Below are positions 50,812 through 58,589 of a stretch of DNA of 64,000 nucleotides, piece after piece (position 1 is the stretch's first letter; each line of letters opens with the position of its first letter). Made by a program: the position numbers and the translations under genes. This stretch comes from Kribbella sandramycini (GTDB lineage: Bacteria; Actinomycetota; Actinomycetes; Propionibacteriales; Kribbellaceae): positions 241,815 through 305,814 of the forward strand of contig NZ_JABJRC010000010.1 of the NCBI RefSeq assembly GCF_013131805.1, given 5' to 3'. Below the pieces are notes generated by a model. It saw only the letters and a list, made by a program, of their open reading frames with translations. It was not told the origin of the DNA and ran no database searches.

Positions 50812-51125
50812 CGTTTGCTGGGCTGCCCCACCCCCCCCGTTTCCTGGGCTGACCCACCCCCGCGTTTCCTGGGCTGACCCACGAACGCGGGGCAGCAGTC
50901 GCCCGTTTGCTGGGCGGGCCAGCCGGGGGTGGGGTGGGCCAGGCGCCTGCAGTAGGCCCACCCGCCGTTTCGTGGGCCGGCCCAGCAGATGGTGAGGTGG
51001 GCTGGCCCAGCAGATGGTGGGGTGGGCTGGCCCAGCAGATGGTGAGGTGGGCCGGCCCAGCAGATGGTGAGGTGGGCTGGCCCAGCAGATGGTGAGGTGG
51101 GCCGGCGCACCAAGCGGTGAGGTAC
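50812..51125. repeat. Minisatellite with 25-base period in two opposed blocks
   Basis: From 50812 units beginning CGTTT recur at 50812, 50838 and 50863, then less regularly at 50904 and 50966. From 50979 a 25-base unit (GGCCCAGCAGATGGTGAGGT plus five bases) occurs five times at exact 25-base spacing (50979-51103), followed by a degenerate sixth copy. The unit of the second block is roughly the reverse complement of the first. The turning point is the palindrome GGGCCGGCCC at 50974-50983. The period is not a multiple of three, so open frames through it are not genes. No other gene lies between 50781 and 51355. Confidence 0.9.
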
Positions 51126-51355
51126 GGGCCGCGGAGCGGCCGGGCATGCGTGAACCCGCGACGGGCGCGGGGGTGCTTGCGCGCACACATCCACCGAGCG
51201 GTCGCCCCAGGCGGTGCGGTGTGCTGCTTCGGCCCGCCGGCCTCGGCAGCACACCTGCATCGCGTGGTGCTGGTGTGGTGGAACTACGTCGGACGCACGG
51301 AGAGCTACTCAGGCACCCGCAGGGGCGCTGAGCAGCTCAGCCGGGCTGATGTTGC

Positions 51356-51544
51356 TTACCGACGGGGGTGGTAGTCGTCGGCGTCGCTGTCGTCGCCGTC
51401 GTTGTCGCCGTTCGCAGAGTGGTTCCCACCCTGGTCTCCGCCGGACAGCTCTCGCTTGAGCTGGTCCAAGTCGGTGTCCCAGGTGCGGTACTTCAGGTCG
51501 CGTGCGACCTTCGTCTGCTTGGCCTTTGCACGGCCGCGCCCCAT
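51356..51544 (-). CDS. DUF3073 family small protein
   Basis: A 62-residue protein beginning MGRGRAKAKQTKVARDLKY, the diagnostic N-terminus of DUF3073, followed by TDLDQLKREL and an Asp/Gly-rich acidic tail. It is typically found next to purM in actinobacteria, as here. Function unknown. The ATG at 51544 is used instead of a start seven codons earlier because it matches the family N-terminus. Confidence 0.9.
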   Translation of the reverse strand: MGRGRAKAKQTKVARDLKYRTWDTDLDQLKRELSGGDQGGNHSANGDNDGDDSDADDYHPRR

Positions 51545-51699
51545 AGCGTCGACCCCCTCGCACAAGTCAACCGGGTACGCTGCGTGGCGCCCACGGATCA
51601 GTCGTCAGTAATCGTGGTTCAAGGATACCCGGAGCTGAGGATCGACACACGCACCGGCCCCCTGGCCGGACCCCGAAGAGGTCCGATCACACGGCAGAT

Positions 51700-51735
51700 G
51701 GGGTGAACCGGTCCCCTCAAACCGGTCCACCCCAC
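51700..51735 (-). terminator. Stem-loop after the ABC permease gene
   Basis: TGGGGTG at 51700-51706 pairs with CACCCCA at 51729-51735. ACCGGT at 51708-51713 extends the stem with 51722-51727 after one mismatch. It lies 15 bases beyond the minus-strand permease stop. Confidence 0.65.
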
Positions 51736-51749
51736 CGCGTCCGTGGGTG

Positions 51750-52559
51750 TTACTTGACCTCGCGACGTGAGCTAAGCCACAGTCCGACGATGGTCGGCAG
51801 GACCACCCAGACGCCGATCGCGGTCAGCGTCTCGGGCAGCATCCCGTTCAGGTCCCGCTCGGCGATCCGGCCGAAGGCGGAGAAGACGTCCAAGTAGTTG
51901 GCGTTGTCCTTGAACAGCGCCGGCCCGGCCAGCGACCAGGCGGTCGGGGCGATGAAGAAGACCAGGATCGCGACCGCGGTCTGGGCGATCACCGCGCCGA
52001 AGGCGGCGCCCATCACCACGTTCAGAGCCATCATCAGGTACGAGCTGGCGAGCAGCCCGCCCAGCCCGGCGTACGTCGCGCTGTGGTCGGTGACAGCCCC
52101 GGCCAGCGCCGTTCCGAGCAGGGCGAGCAGGACGACGCCCGTCATCACGACCGCGCTCAGCACGACCGCCGAGACGAACTTCGCCAGCTGGACCCGGACC
52201 CGGCGCGGCGACAGCGTGAACGTGGTCAGCGCCGTCCGCTGCGTCCACTCCGACGTCATCGCCATCACGCCGATCACCGGCAGGATCAGCATCGCGCCGG
52301 TCGAGCCGGCCCCGAGGAAGCCGTCGACCCCGGCCGCGCCCTCGGGCAGATGGGTGAACTGCCAGGTCATCGCGGCCAGCGCGATCAGCAGGATGGCGCC
52401 GATCAGGACCCGGCCGCTGCGGGTGTTCACGGATTTACGGAGCTCGATCGTGACGAGCTTCAGGAACGACTGCCCGCGCGCCGGCGGCAGCGCGGTGGCC
52501 ACCTCGGCCCGGTGCTTGGCCGGGGCGACGGGGGCGATCTCTTCGGTCAACGTGCTCAT
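51750..52559 (-). CDS. ABC-2 type transporter permease
   Basis: A 269-residue membrane protein with a cytoplasmic N-terminus of about 50 residues and six hydrophobic segments, beginning with GRVLIGAILLIALAAMTWQF. LVTIELRKSVNTRSGR precedes the first segment, as in ABC-2 permeases. It is the partner of the ATPase whose gene ends 29 bases upstream. The divergent two-component system suggests envelope-stress or antibiotic efflux. Confidence 0.88.
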   Translation of the reverse strand: MSTLTEEIAPVAPAKHRAEVATALPPARGQSFLKLVTIELRKSVNTRSGRVLIGAILLIALAAMTWQFTHLPEGAAGVDGFLGAGSTGAMLILPVIGVMAMTSEWTQRTALTTFTLSPRRVRVQLAKFVSAVVLSAVVMTGVVLLALLGTALAGAVTDHSATYAGLGGLLASSYLMMALNVVMGAAFGAVIAQTAVAILVFFIAPTAWSLAGPALFKDNANYLDVFSAFGRIAERDLNGMLPETLTAIGVWVVLPTIVGLWLSSRREVK

Positions 52560-52588
52560 GGTGTTCGTCTCCAGGAAAGTCGGGGTGA

Positions 52589-53476
52589 TCAGGCGGCGGC
52601 CGCGGGCTCGGCGGTGAGCTGGAAGAACAGGTCTTCCAGGCCGGCGCCGTCGCTCTGGCGAAGTTCGAGCAGGACCTGGCCGGCGGCGGCCGCGGCGCGG
52701 CCGACCTGCTCGGCGGTGGCGTCGACCCGCAGGCCGCCGTCGTGCAGCGGCTCGAGGCTGAGGCCGGCGGCGGTCAGCGCCTGGTTCAGGCCGATCGGGT
52801 CCAGGCCGCGGACGAGCGTGCCGGAGCCGGCCAGCAGCTCTTCGAGCGAGCCGTTGGCGACGATCCGGCCGCCGCCGATGACGACCAGCCGGTCGACGGT
52901 CGCCTGGACCTCGCCGAGCAGGTGGCTGGACAGGATCACGGTGCCGCCGCGGGAGGCGAAGTCCTGGAGCAGGCCGCGCATCCAGCGGATGCCCTCCGGG
53001 TCCATGCCGTTGGCGGGCTCGTCGAGGATCAGGACGGCGGGGTCGCCGAGCAGCGCGTTCGCGATGCCGAGCCGCTGCCGCATGCCGAGCGAGTACTGAC
53101 CGACGCGGCGCTTGGCGGCGTGCGTGAGGCCGACGGCCTCCAGCATCTCGTCCGCCCGGCGCTTCGGGACGCCGAGCAGGCTGGCGTTCAGCGCCAGCGT
53201 CTCCCGGCCGGTCCGGCCCGCGTGCTGGGCGGCGGCGTCCAGCATCACTCCGACGACCCGGCCCGGGTTCGGGAGTTCGGCGTACTTCTTGCCGGTGATG
53301 GTGGCGGTGCCGGACGACGGGGGCGTGAGCCCGGTGAGCATCCGCAGCGTGGTGGACTTACCCGCGCCGTTGGGGCCGAGAAAGCCGGTAATGCTGCCCG
53401 GCTGCACGGTGAACGACACGTCCTGGACAGCCGTGGTGCTGCCGTAGCGCTTGGTCAGGTTCTCGACGGTGATCAT
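52589..53476 (-). CDS. ABC transporter ATPase, drug/antibiotic exporter type
   Basis: A 295-residue ATPase with Walker A GPNGAGKSTTLRML near residue 40, a signature shifted to YSLGMRQRLGIA, Walker B AVLILDEPANGMDPEG and the H-loop in SSHLLGEV. A C-terminal extension of about 80 residues is typical of ABC-2 exporters such as BcrA or DrrA. It is the first gene of a two-gene operon and is divergent from the histidine kinase at 53620, a common bacitracin-type arrangement. Confidence 0.92.
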   Translation of the reverse strand: MITVENLTKRYGSTTAVQDVSFTVQPGSITGFLGPNGAGKSTTLRMLTGLTPPSSGTATITGKKYAELPNPGRVVGVMLDAAAQHAGRTGRETLALNASLLGVPKRRADEMLEAVGLTHAAKRRVGQYSLGMRQRLGIANALLGDPAVLILDEPANGMDPEGIRWMRGLLQDFASRGGTVILSSHLLGEVQATVDRLVVIGGGRIVANGSLEELLAGSGTLVRGLDPIGLNQALTAAGLSLEPLHDGGLRVDATAEQVGRAAAAAGQVLLELRQSDGAGLEDLFFQLTAEPAAAA

Positions 53477-53607
53477 GGCAACTACTCAACCGTTTCGGAC
53501 CCTCCCCGCACATCGGACGACCGGCTGCGGAAACCCCCTACGAAAGTCTGTACTCCGGACCTCGCGTACTAACCGAATGGGGGACGTCCCCGCCTACCGT
53601 CCGCTAC

Positions 53608-53613
53608 TACGCT
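53608..53613 (+). promoter_or_regulatory. -10 box TACGCT of the two-component operon
   Basis: TACGCT ends six bases before the ATG at 53620, indicating a leaderless transcript. Confidence 0.5.
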
Positions 53614-53619
53614 GAACCA

Positions 53620-54813
53620 ATGCAACGTCTGCGCCGGTGGTACGCCTGGTGGCGGACGCATGCCCCGCGGATCCGCGACTTCCTCTACATCGCCTTCAGC
53701 CTGCTGGCCGTGGTGGCCCAGGCGAGCACCGGCAGCGGCTGGACCCCGAAGGACTGGGTCGTCCTGGCCACCGGGCTGATCGGCGCCGGCGCGCTCTACT
53801 GGCGCCGCCGGTTCCCGGTCCTGGTCACCGTGATCAACGTGCTGATGATGCTGATCGGCGGCATCTTCGTCTCGCTCGGCTTCGCGCTGGTAACGCTGGC
53901 GATCCGCCGGCGCGATCTCGTCCTCGCTCTGCTGACCTTCCTCGGGTACGTCGCTCTGGTCGTGAACAGCGGCTTGACCGAGGAGGCGTTCTGGGTCTCG
54001 GTGTTCACCGGCCCGTTCATGATCGGCACCTGGGTGGCGATCGGCGCGTACGTCGGCGCCCGGCGCGACCTGGTCGCCTCCTGGCAGGACCGCGCCGAGC
54101 GCGCCGAGGCCGAGCGCGAACTGCGCGCCGAGCAGGCCCGCCTGGGGGAGCGGGCGCGGATCGCGCAGGAGATGCACGACGTCCTGGCCCACAAGGTCTC
54201 GCTGATCGCGCTGCACGCGGGCGGCCTGGAGGTGAATCCGGCCGTCGGCCCGACCAAGGTCGAGGGCTCGGCCAAGCTGATCCGGGAGACGGCCCGGCAG
54301 GCGATGGAGGATCTGCGCGAGGTGCTCGGCGTCCTGCGCTCCGACGTCAGCGTCGACGGCGCCGATCTGGCGCCGATCCCACAGGCCGCGGATCTGGATC
54401 GCCTGGTCGCCGACTCGCGCGCCGCGGGGGTGACCGTGTCGAGCGACATCACGCTGCCACCCGACGTACCGGTCGCGGTCGGGCGGACGGTCTACCGGAT
54501 CGTGCAGGAGTCGCTGACCAACGTGCACAAACATGCTCGGGGCGCGTCGACCGAGGTCGTCGTCTCCGGGACGCGTGGCGACGGCGTGGCGGTGCGGGTG
54601 ACGAACGTCCGGCCGGTCGCAGCTGATTCACTGCTCCCGGGCGCCGGCGCGGGTCTGGTCGGGCTACGCGAGCGGGTCGGCCTGGTCGGCGGCCGACTGA
54701 CGACCGGCCCGACCGCGGCCGGTGGCTGGCGGGTCGAGGGCTGGTTGCCGTGGCCCGAGGGCCGCGAGGCCGAGAGCGCGGCGCCGGTGAGCGTGGACGA
54801 AGGGGAGCGATGA
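53620..54813 (+). CDS. NarL/DesK-type sensor histidine kinase
   Basis: A 397-residue membrane kinase. Four to five hydrophobic segments (about residues 15-150) are followed by a coiled region of charged residues. The HisKA_3 domain has its phospho-acceptor histidine in RIAQEMHDVLAHKVSLIALH, and the ATPase domain has RIVQESLTNVHKHA and GAGLVGLRERVGLVGG. No large extracellular sensor is present, so it may sense membrane state or a membrane partner such as the divergent ABC exporter. The stop overlaps the regulator start as ATGA. Confidence 0.92.
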   Translation: MQRLRRWYAWWRTHAPRIRDFLYIAFSLLAVVAQASTGSGWTPKDWVVLATGLIGAGALYWRRRFPVLVTVINVLMMLIGGIFVSLGFALVTLAIRRRDLVLALLTFLGYVALVVNSGLTEEAFWVSVFTGPFMIGTWVAIGAYVGARRDLVASWQDRAERAEAERELRAEQARLGERARIAQEMHDVLAHKVSLIALHAGGLEVNPAVGPTKVEGSAKLIRETARQAMEDLREVLGVLRSDVSVDGADLAPIPQAADLDRLVADSRAAGVTVSSDITLPPDVPVAVGRTVYRIVQESLTNVHKHARGASTEVVVSGTRGDGVAVRVTNVRPVAADSLLPGAGAGLVGLRERVGLVGGRLTTGPTAAGGWRVEGWLPWPEGREAESAAPVSVDEGER

Positions 54814-55472
54814 CAACACGGCTGTTGATCGTGGACGACGAGGCGCTGGTGCGCGCCGGGCTGCGGATGATCCTGGAGTCCGACGGCGAGCTCGAGGTGG
54901 TGGCCGAGGCGGACGACGGCGCGGATGCCGCCGCGATGGTGACCAAACACCAGCCGGACGTCGTCCTGATGGATATCCGGATGCCGCGGCTGGACGGGCT
55001 GGCCGCGACCAGGGCCGTGCAGGCGCTGCCGGATCCGCCGAAGGTCGTCGTCCTGACCACCTTCGATCTGGACGACTACGTGTTTCGGGCGCTGCAGGCC
55101 GGGGCGAGCGGGTTCCTGCTGAAGGACACGCCGCCGCGTGAGCTGGTCCAGGCGATCAAGGTCGTCGCGGCCGGGGACGCGATGCTCTCGCCGGCGGTGA
55201 CCCGGCGGCTGATCGGCCACTACGCGAAGGACTCGCGCACCGAGCGCCGCCGGACCGGTCAGGAGCGCGTCGGCAAGCTGACCGAACGCGAGCGCGAGGT
55301 GCTCGTCGAGCTGGGCGGCGGCCTGCCGAACGCCGATATCGGTCGCAAGTTGTTCATGAGCGAGGCGACCGTGAAGGCACATGTCTCCCGGCTGTTGGTG
55401 AAACTGGATGCCAGCAACCGCGTCCAGGCGGCGATCATCGCCTACGAAGCCGGTCTGCTCACCGACGACTGA
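54810..55472 (+). CDS. NarL/LuxR-family response regulator
   Basis: A 220-residue regulator. The receiver has DDEALVRAG, the phospho-acceptor in VVLMDIRMPRLDGLAAT and the lysine in GFLLKDTPP. The C-terminal LuxR helix-turn-helix (LTEREREVLVELGGGLPNAD, then MSEATVKAHVSRLL) binds DNA. The ATG lies inside the kinase stop codon. Likely targets are its own operon and the divergent ABC exporter. Confidence 0.94.
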   Translation: MTTRLLIVDDEALVRAGLRMILESDGELEVVAEADDGADAAAMVTKHQPDVVLMDIRMPRLDGLAATRAVQALPDPPKVVVLTTFDLDDYVFRALQAGASGFLLKDTPPRELVQAIKVVAAGDAMLSPAVTRRLIGHYAKDSRTERRRTGQERVGKLTEREREVLVELGGGLPNADIGRKLFMSEATVKAHVSRLLVKLDASNRVQAAIIAYEAGLLTDD

Positions 55473-55483
55473 GGACAAACGAA

Positions 55484-55534
55484 ACCGGCCGGGGGATCGT
55501 CGGAGGGGTGGGGGTCGACGATCCCGCGGCCGGT
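55484..55534. terminator. Strong stem-loop after the response regulator
   Basis: ACCGGCCG (55484-55491) and GGATCGTCG pair with CGACGATCC and CGGCCGGT (ending 55534), forming a stem of about 19 pairs with a small internal mismatch, 12 bases after the stop. Confidence 0.8.
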
Positions 55535-55541
55535 CTCAGAG

Positions 55542-55571
55542 GTCAGCGGCTCTGGGGGGAAAGCCGCTGAC
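55542..55571. terminator. Stem-loop after the NlpC/P60 gene
   Basis: GTCAGCGGCT at 55542-55551 pairs with AGCCGCTGAC at 55562-55571 across a 10-base loop. It lies 13 bases beyond the minus-strand hydrolase stop. Confidence 0.7.
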
Positions 55572-55583
55572 GGGAGTGGACTG

Positions 55584-56426
55584 TCAGACGCGCCCGAAGG
55601 CGACGCTCTTGGTCCAGATCTTGCCCTTGGAGATGCGCGTCCCCGGCTTCGAGGCGTGCCACAGGGTGTTGTTCCCGGCGTAGACGCCGACGTGGTAAAC
55701 GCCGCCGCCGCCGTTCTTGAAGAACACCAGGTCGCCCGGCTTCGCAGCGGCGCGGCTGATGTGCTTGGTCGCGGCGTACTGCTGACGCGACGTGCGCGGC
55801 ATCTTCTTACCGGCCTTCTTGTACACGAAGCCGGTGTAGCCGGAGCAGTCGAAACCGCGGGCGCTCGTGCCGCCGTAGCGGTACGGCGTGCCCTTCAGCT
55901 TCGCGGCCTCCTTCAGCACCTTCTCGCGGAAGATCTGCGCCTTGATGCCGCCCTTGTTGCCGTAAAGCACCTTGTGCTTCGCGGCCCAGGTCAGGCGACC
56001 CCAGGTGGCGTGGTCCGGGCTGCCGGTGACCTTGAGGCCCCAGGACGCCTGGAACTTGCGCAGCGCGACGATGGTCGTGTTGCCGTAGTAGCCGTCCGGA
56101 CCGAGGCGCAGCGCGCGCTGGACGAACTTCACGGTCGGGCCCTTGTCGCCCTTGCGCAGGGCCGGGCGAGCCTTGACCGGCTGGTAGCCCCGGGCCTGGG
56201 TCGGCGCGGCGGCCTTGGTGGTGGCGGCCTCGGCGGTGGCCGGGGCGGAGGTCAGGCTGACCAGGGCGCCGCCGCTGACGGCGAGACCCACGGACAGCAC
56301 GGTGGCCGCGGCCCGCGGAACGGCGGACTTCGACGGCTTGCGGTGCTTGGCAAGACCCCGGATCGCGGAGTCGTTGGTATGACTGACGGCGCGCGAAAGC
56401 GACGTCCGTCGGGCGGTGACGGGCAT
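55584..56426 (-). CDS. Secreted NlpC/P60 peptidoglycan hydrolase with PG-binding domain
   Basis: A 280-residue exported protein. A long N-terminus with a signal segment (VLSVGLAVSGGALVSL) is followed by a peptidoglycan-binding domain (about residues 85-145: LRKGDKGPTVKFVQRALRLG, then YGNTTIVALRKFQ). The NlpC/P60 domain (about 160-280) has the catalytic cysteine in FDCSGYTGFVY, histidine in VYHVGVYAGN and third residue in LWHASKPG. It cleaves peptide stems in the cell wall. A ydaO-type riboswitch precedes it, as for several actinobacterial wall hydrolases. Confidence 0.93.
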   Translation of the reverse strand: MPVTARRTSLSRAVSHTNDSAIRGLAKHRKPSKSAVPRAAATVLSVGLAVSGGALVSLTSAPATAEAATTKAAAPTQARGYQPVKARPALRKGDKGPTVKFVQRALRLGPDGYYGNTTIVALRKFQASWGLKVTGSPDHATWGRLTWAAKHKVLYGNKGGIKAQIFREKVLKEAAKLKGTPYRYGGTSARGFDCSGYTGFVYKKAGKKMPRTSRQQYAATKHISRAAAKPGDLVFFKNGGGGVYHVGVYAGNNTLWHASKPGTRISKGKIWTKSVAFGRV

Positions 56427-56431
56427 GGTTG

Positions 56432-56606
56432 TCTCCCGACGCCTACGGAGTTAGCTGTCGGGTTCGGGCTGGGAAATCTCGCCCGGTCCACTCCCGTGGA
56501 CTTCACCCCAGGGCACCGACCACTCACGGTCGGAACCCAACCTCCTGGGTCCCCCACCTCTGCCATGGTTGTTCGAGGGGAGCGCAGGCGCCTGGCAGAG
56601 CTCGGC
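56432..56606 (-). promoter_or_regulatory. ydaO/yuaA c-di-AMP riboswitch
   Basis: The minus-strand leader of the hydrolase carries the ydaO landmarks in order: AGAGGTGGGGGACCCAGGAGG, then TGGGGTGAAGTC, then CGGGCGAGATTTCCCAGCCC, then GAACCCGACAGCTAACTCCG, and TAGGCGT near the 3' end. The outer stem is formed by the ends. Cyclic di-AMP binding is expected to repress the hydrolase. A candidate -10 box TATACA lies at 56651-56656. The 5' boundary is approximate. Confidence 0.92.
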
Positions 56607-56804
56607 GTGACGCCTGTGCGGTTCGTGTTGTTTACCGAACCGCCGACGACTGTATAACAGAATGATCACGACGCAAACCCTCGAATCGACAGAGACCCTC
56701 CGAAAAGGCCTTGAGAGCCTCTCTGACGGATCAGGGAGTCTTGATGAACACCAGGTGTCCTGAGCGTGTTTCCGGGGCGCTCAGGCGGCAAATGGCGGCC
56801 TCGG

Positions 56805-56820
56805 AGTGATCTGGGTCACA
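56805..56820. promoter_or_regulatory. Crp-like site AGTGATCTGGGTCACA
   Basis: The sequence matches the mycobacterial Crp consensus TGTGANNTNNGTCACA at every fixed position except the first. It lies about 150 bases upstream of the candidate -10 box for the riboswitch-hydrolase transcript and just beyond the 3' end of the dehydratase gene. In Mycobacterium, Crp and a c-di-AMP riboswitch jointly control rpfA, which makes this site credible. The 200 bases around it hold no gene. Confidence 0.55.
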
Positions 56821-56876
56821 AGCAATGGTCGCTGACTGTGACAACGGGCACAGCGCGTACTCAGGGCCGCCTTGGT

Positions 56877-57839
56877 TCAGGCCTTTCCGAGCAGCTCCAG
56901 GAAGCGCTCCAGGCCCACGTTTCCGCCGCTCAGCACCACCCCGACGCGCTCCGGCAGCCCCTGGATCCGCCCGGACAGCAGCGCGGCCAGCGCGCTCGCG
57001 CCACTCGGCTCCAGCACGATCTTCAGCCGCTCGAACGCAAACGTCATCGCGGCCCGGATCTCGTCGTCGCTGACCAGCTCGAACGCCTCGACCAGCCGCC
57101 GATTGATCGCGAAGGTGAGCTCACCCGGCTGCGAGATTGCCAGCCCGTCGGCGATCGTCCGCGGGACGTCGATCGTCACCCGCTCGCCGGCAGCCAGCGA
57201 CCGGGCGTGGTCGTCACCCGCGGCCGGCTCGACGCCGATCATCCGGATCCCCGGCGACATCAAGGTCGCGGCCGTCGCGCAACCGGCCATCAGGCCGCCG
57301 CCCCCGACCGGCGTGAGCAGCGCCCCGAGGTGGCCGACCTCCTCGATCAGCTCCAGCGCCACCGTCCCCTGCCCGGCCATCACGTCGACATGGTCGTACG
57401 GCGGGATCAGCGCGAGCCCGCGATCGGCCGCGAGTTCGGCGGCCAGCGCCGCCCGGTCCTGCGTGTAGCGGTCGTAGTGGACGATTTCCGCGCCGTACCC
57501 CTTCGTGGCCGCGAGCTTGGTCGGCGGCGCGTCGGCCGGCATCAGGATCGTCGCCCGCGTCCCCGCCATCCGGGCCGCCAGCGCGAGCGCCTGCGCGTGG
57601 TTCCCCGACGAGTACGCCGTGACGCCGCGCGCGAGCTGGTCGGGGGAGAGGCGGCTGACCGCGTTGTACGCGCCGCGGAACTTGAAGGCGCCGATCCGCT
57701 GGAAGTTCTCCGCCTTGAGGAAGACCTGCGCGCCGACCCGCTCGTCCAGGGTCCGTGAGGTGAGCACCGGCGTCCGGTGCGCGACCCCGGCGATCCGCTC
57801 GGCGGCGGCGCGGACATCTGTGAGACTCAAGTCGGCCAT
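56877..57839 (-). CDS. Threonine dehydratase / serine racemase family enzyme
   Basis: A 320-residue fold type II PLP enzyme. The PLP lysine lies in FQRIGAFKFRGAYNAV near residue 55. SSGNHAQALALAA binds the substrate carboxylate and GGGGLMAG holds the phosphate. Without a C-terminal ACT domain it matches catabolic threonine/serine dehydratases or serine racemases rather than biosynthetic IlvA. The ATG at 57839 follows a -10 box by six bases. It is divergent from the YCII gene and ends about 220 bases upstream of the riboswitch promoter. Confidence 0.88.
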   Translation of the reverse strand: MADLSLTDVRAAAERIAGVAHRTPVLTSRTLDERVGAQVFLKAENFQRIGAFKFRGAYNAVSRLSPDQLARGVTAYSSGNHAQALALAARMAGTRATILMPADAPPTKLAATKGYGAEIVHYDRYTQDRAALAAELAADRGLALIPPYDHVDVMAGQGTVALELIEEVGHLGALLTPVGGGGLMAGCATAATLMSPGIRMIGVEPAAGDDHARSLAAGERVTIDVPRTIADGLAISQPGELTFAINRRLVEAFELVSDDEIRAAMTFAFERLKIVLEPSGASALAALLSGRIQGLPERVGVVLSGGNVGLERFLELLGKA

Positions 57840-57845
57840 GGGCTG

Positions 57846-57851
57846 ACGCTA
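57846..57851 (-). promoter_or_regulatory. -10 box TAGCGT of the dehydratase gene
   Basis: On the minus strand TAGCGT ends six bases before the ATG at 57839, indicating a leaderless transcript. Confidence 0.5.
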
Positions 57852-57932
57852 TCGCGATGTCAAAGTCGCGCGGCCGGCTCCGTACTCATGAACGAGAGGC
57901 CCTGATCGCGGGCCGGTTCCGAAGGAGACACC

Positions 57933-58295
57933 GTGAAGTACCTGCTGGTCCTGAACATCAACCCCGACGTGCTGACCGCGCTCTCCGAGGCCGAGCAGCA
58001 GGCCATTTTCGAGGGGCACGACAAGTTCATGAAGCTGACCAAGGAGTCGGGGGAGTTCCACAGCACGGTCGCGCTGGCCGAGCCGGCGAAGTCGACGGTG
58101 GTGAAGGTTCGCGGCGGCGTGCCCGCGGTCTCCGACGGGCCGTTCGTCGAGGCCAAGGAGTTCCTCGGCGGCTACTACCTGATCGACGTCGCGTCGCACG
58201 AGCGGGCGGTCGAGCTGGCGGCGCTGATCCCGGACGCCGGGATCGAAGGGCTCGGCGTCGAACTGCGGCCGGTCGCGTTCTCCGACGGGGTCTGA
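57933..58295 (+). CDS. YCII-related domain protein
   Basis: A 120-residue protein with the ferredoxin-like YCII fold. It begins MKYLLVLNINPD and has the conserved SDGPFVEAKEFLGGYYLIDV near residue 70, the usual length for the family. Members are often encoded next to ECF sigma factors and are described as PhnB-like or DGPF proteins, but none is adjacent here. Function unknown. A very strong stem-loop follows. Confidence 0.9.
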   Translation: MKYLLVLNINPDVLTALSEAEQQAIFEGHDKFMKLTKESGEFHSTVALAEPAKSTVVKVRGGVPAVSDGPFVEAKEFLGGYYLIDVASHERAVELAALIPDAGIEGLGVELRPVAFSDGV

Positions 58296-58302
58296 GAACG
58301 GC

Positions 58303-58339
58303 CAAGGGGTTTCTCCACAGGTTGTGGAGAAACCCCTTG
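58303..58339. terminator. 17-base-pair bidirectional terminator
   Basis: CAAGGGGTTTCTCCACA at 58303-58319 is perfectly complementary to 58323-58339 with a 3-base loop, followed by TTTTG. It lies between the convergent YCII and YegP-like genes and serves both. Confidence 0.93.
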
Positions 58340-58352
58340 TTTTGCTGGAGTC

Positions 58353-58538
58353 TCAGTCCGTCTGGTCGTCGACGTTCGCCTCGGCCGCGTTCTTCTTGAT
58401 CGACTCGATCCCGTTCAGCGCGGCGGCCTTGCTGCCGTAGCTCTCGCTGCTGGTCGCGATCACCTCGCCGTTACCGGCCTTCAGCCGGAAGCGGAACTCG
58501 CCGGACTTGTCCTTGTACAGCTCGAACTTCCCCGCCAT
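58353..58538 (-). CDS. DUF1508/YegP family protein
   Basis: A 61-residue protein with the YegP signature KFELYKDKSGEFRFRLKAGN, GEVIATSSESYGSKAAALNG and SIKKNA. Single-repeat members such as this probably dimerise to form the double-repeat fold. Function unknown, possibly stress related. GGAGGT precedes the ATG. Confidence 0.92.
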   Translation of the reverse strand: MAGKFELYKDKSGEFRFRLKAGNGEVIATSSESYGSKAAALNGIESIKKNAAEANVDDQTD

Positions 58539-58589
58539 CGGTATACCTCCACCTGGATTGGTATCACTCCGCCAGCGAGCGTAGCGCCG

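Noticed and set aside
50979..51103. CRISPR-like array of 25-base repeats
   Set aside because: Repeats are directly adjacent with no spacers and no cas genes are nearby, so it is a minisatellite.
50752..51252. Repeat-containing protein encoded through the minisatellite
   Set aside because: The 25-base period shifts the frame every copy, so the apparent repeats in the protein are an artefact.
48069..51260. Minus-strand frame of 1063 codons opposite purF and purM
   Set aside because: It is a shadow of purF/purM that runs through the minisatellite. The composition is not protein-like.
56640..56876. Possible tRNA or small RNA gene downstream of the dehydratase
   Set aside because: No cloverleaf or T-loop GGTTCGA(N)TCC pattern was found. 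The stretch is better explained as promoter plus Crp-like site.
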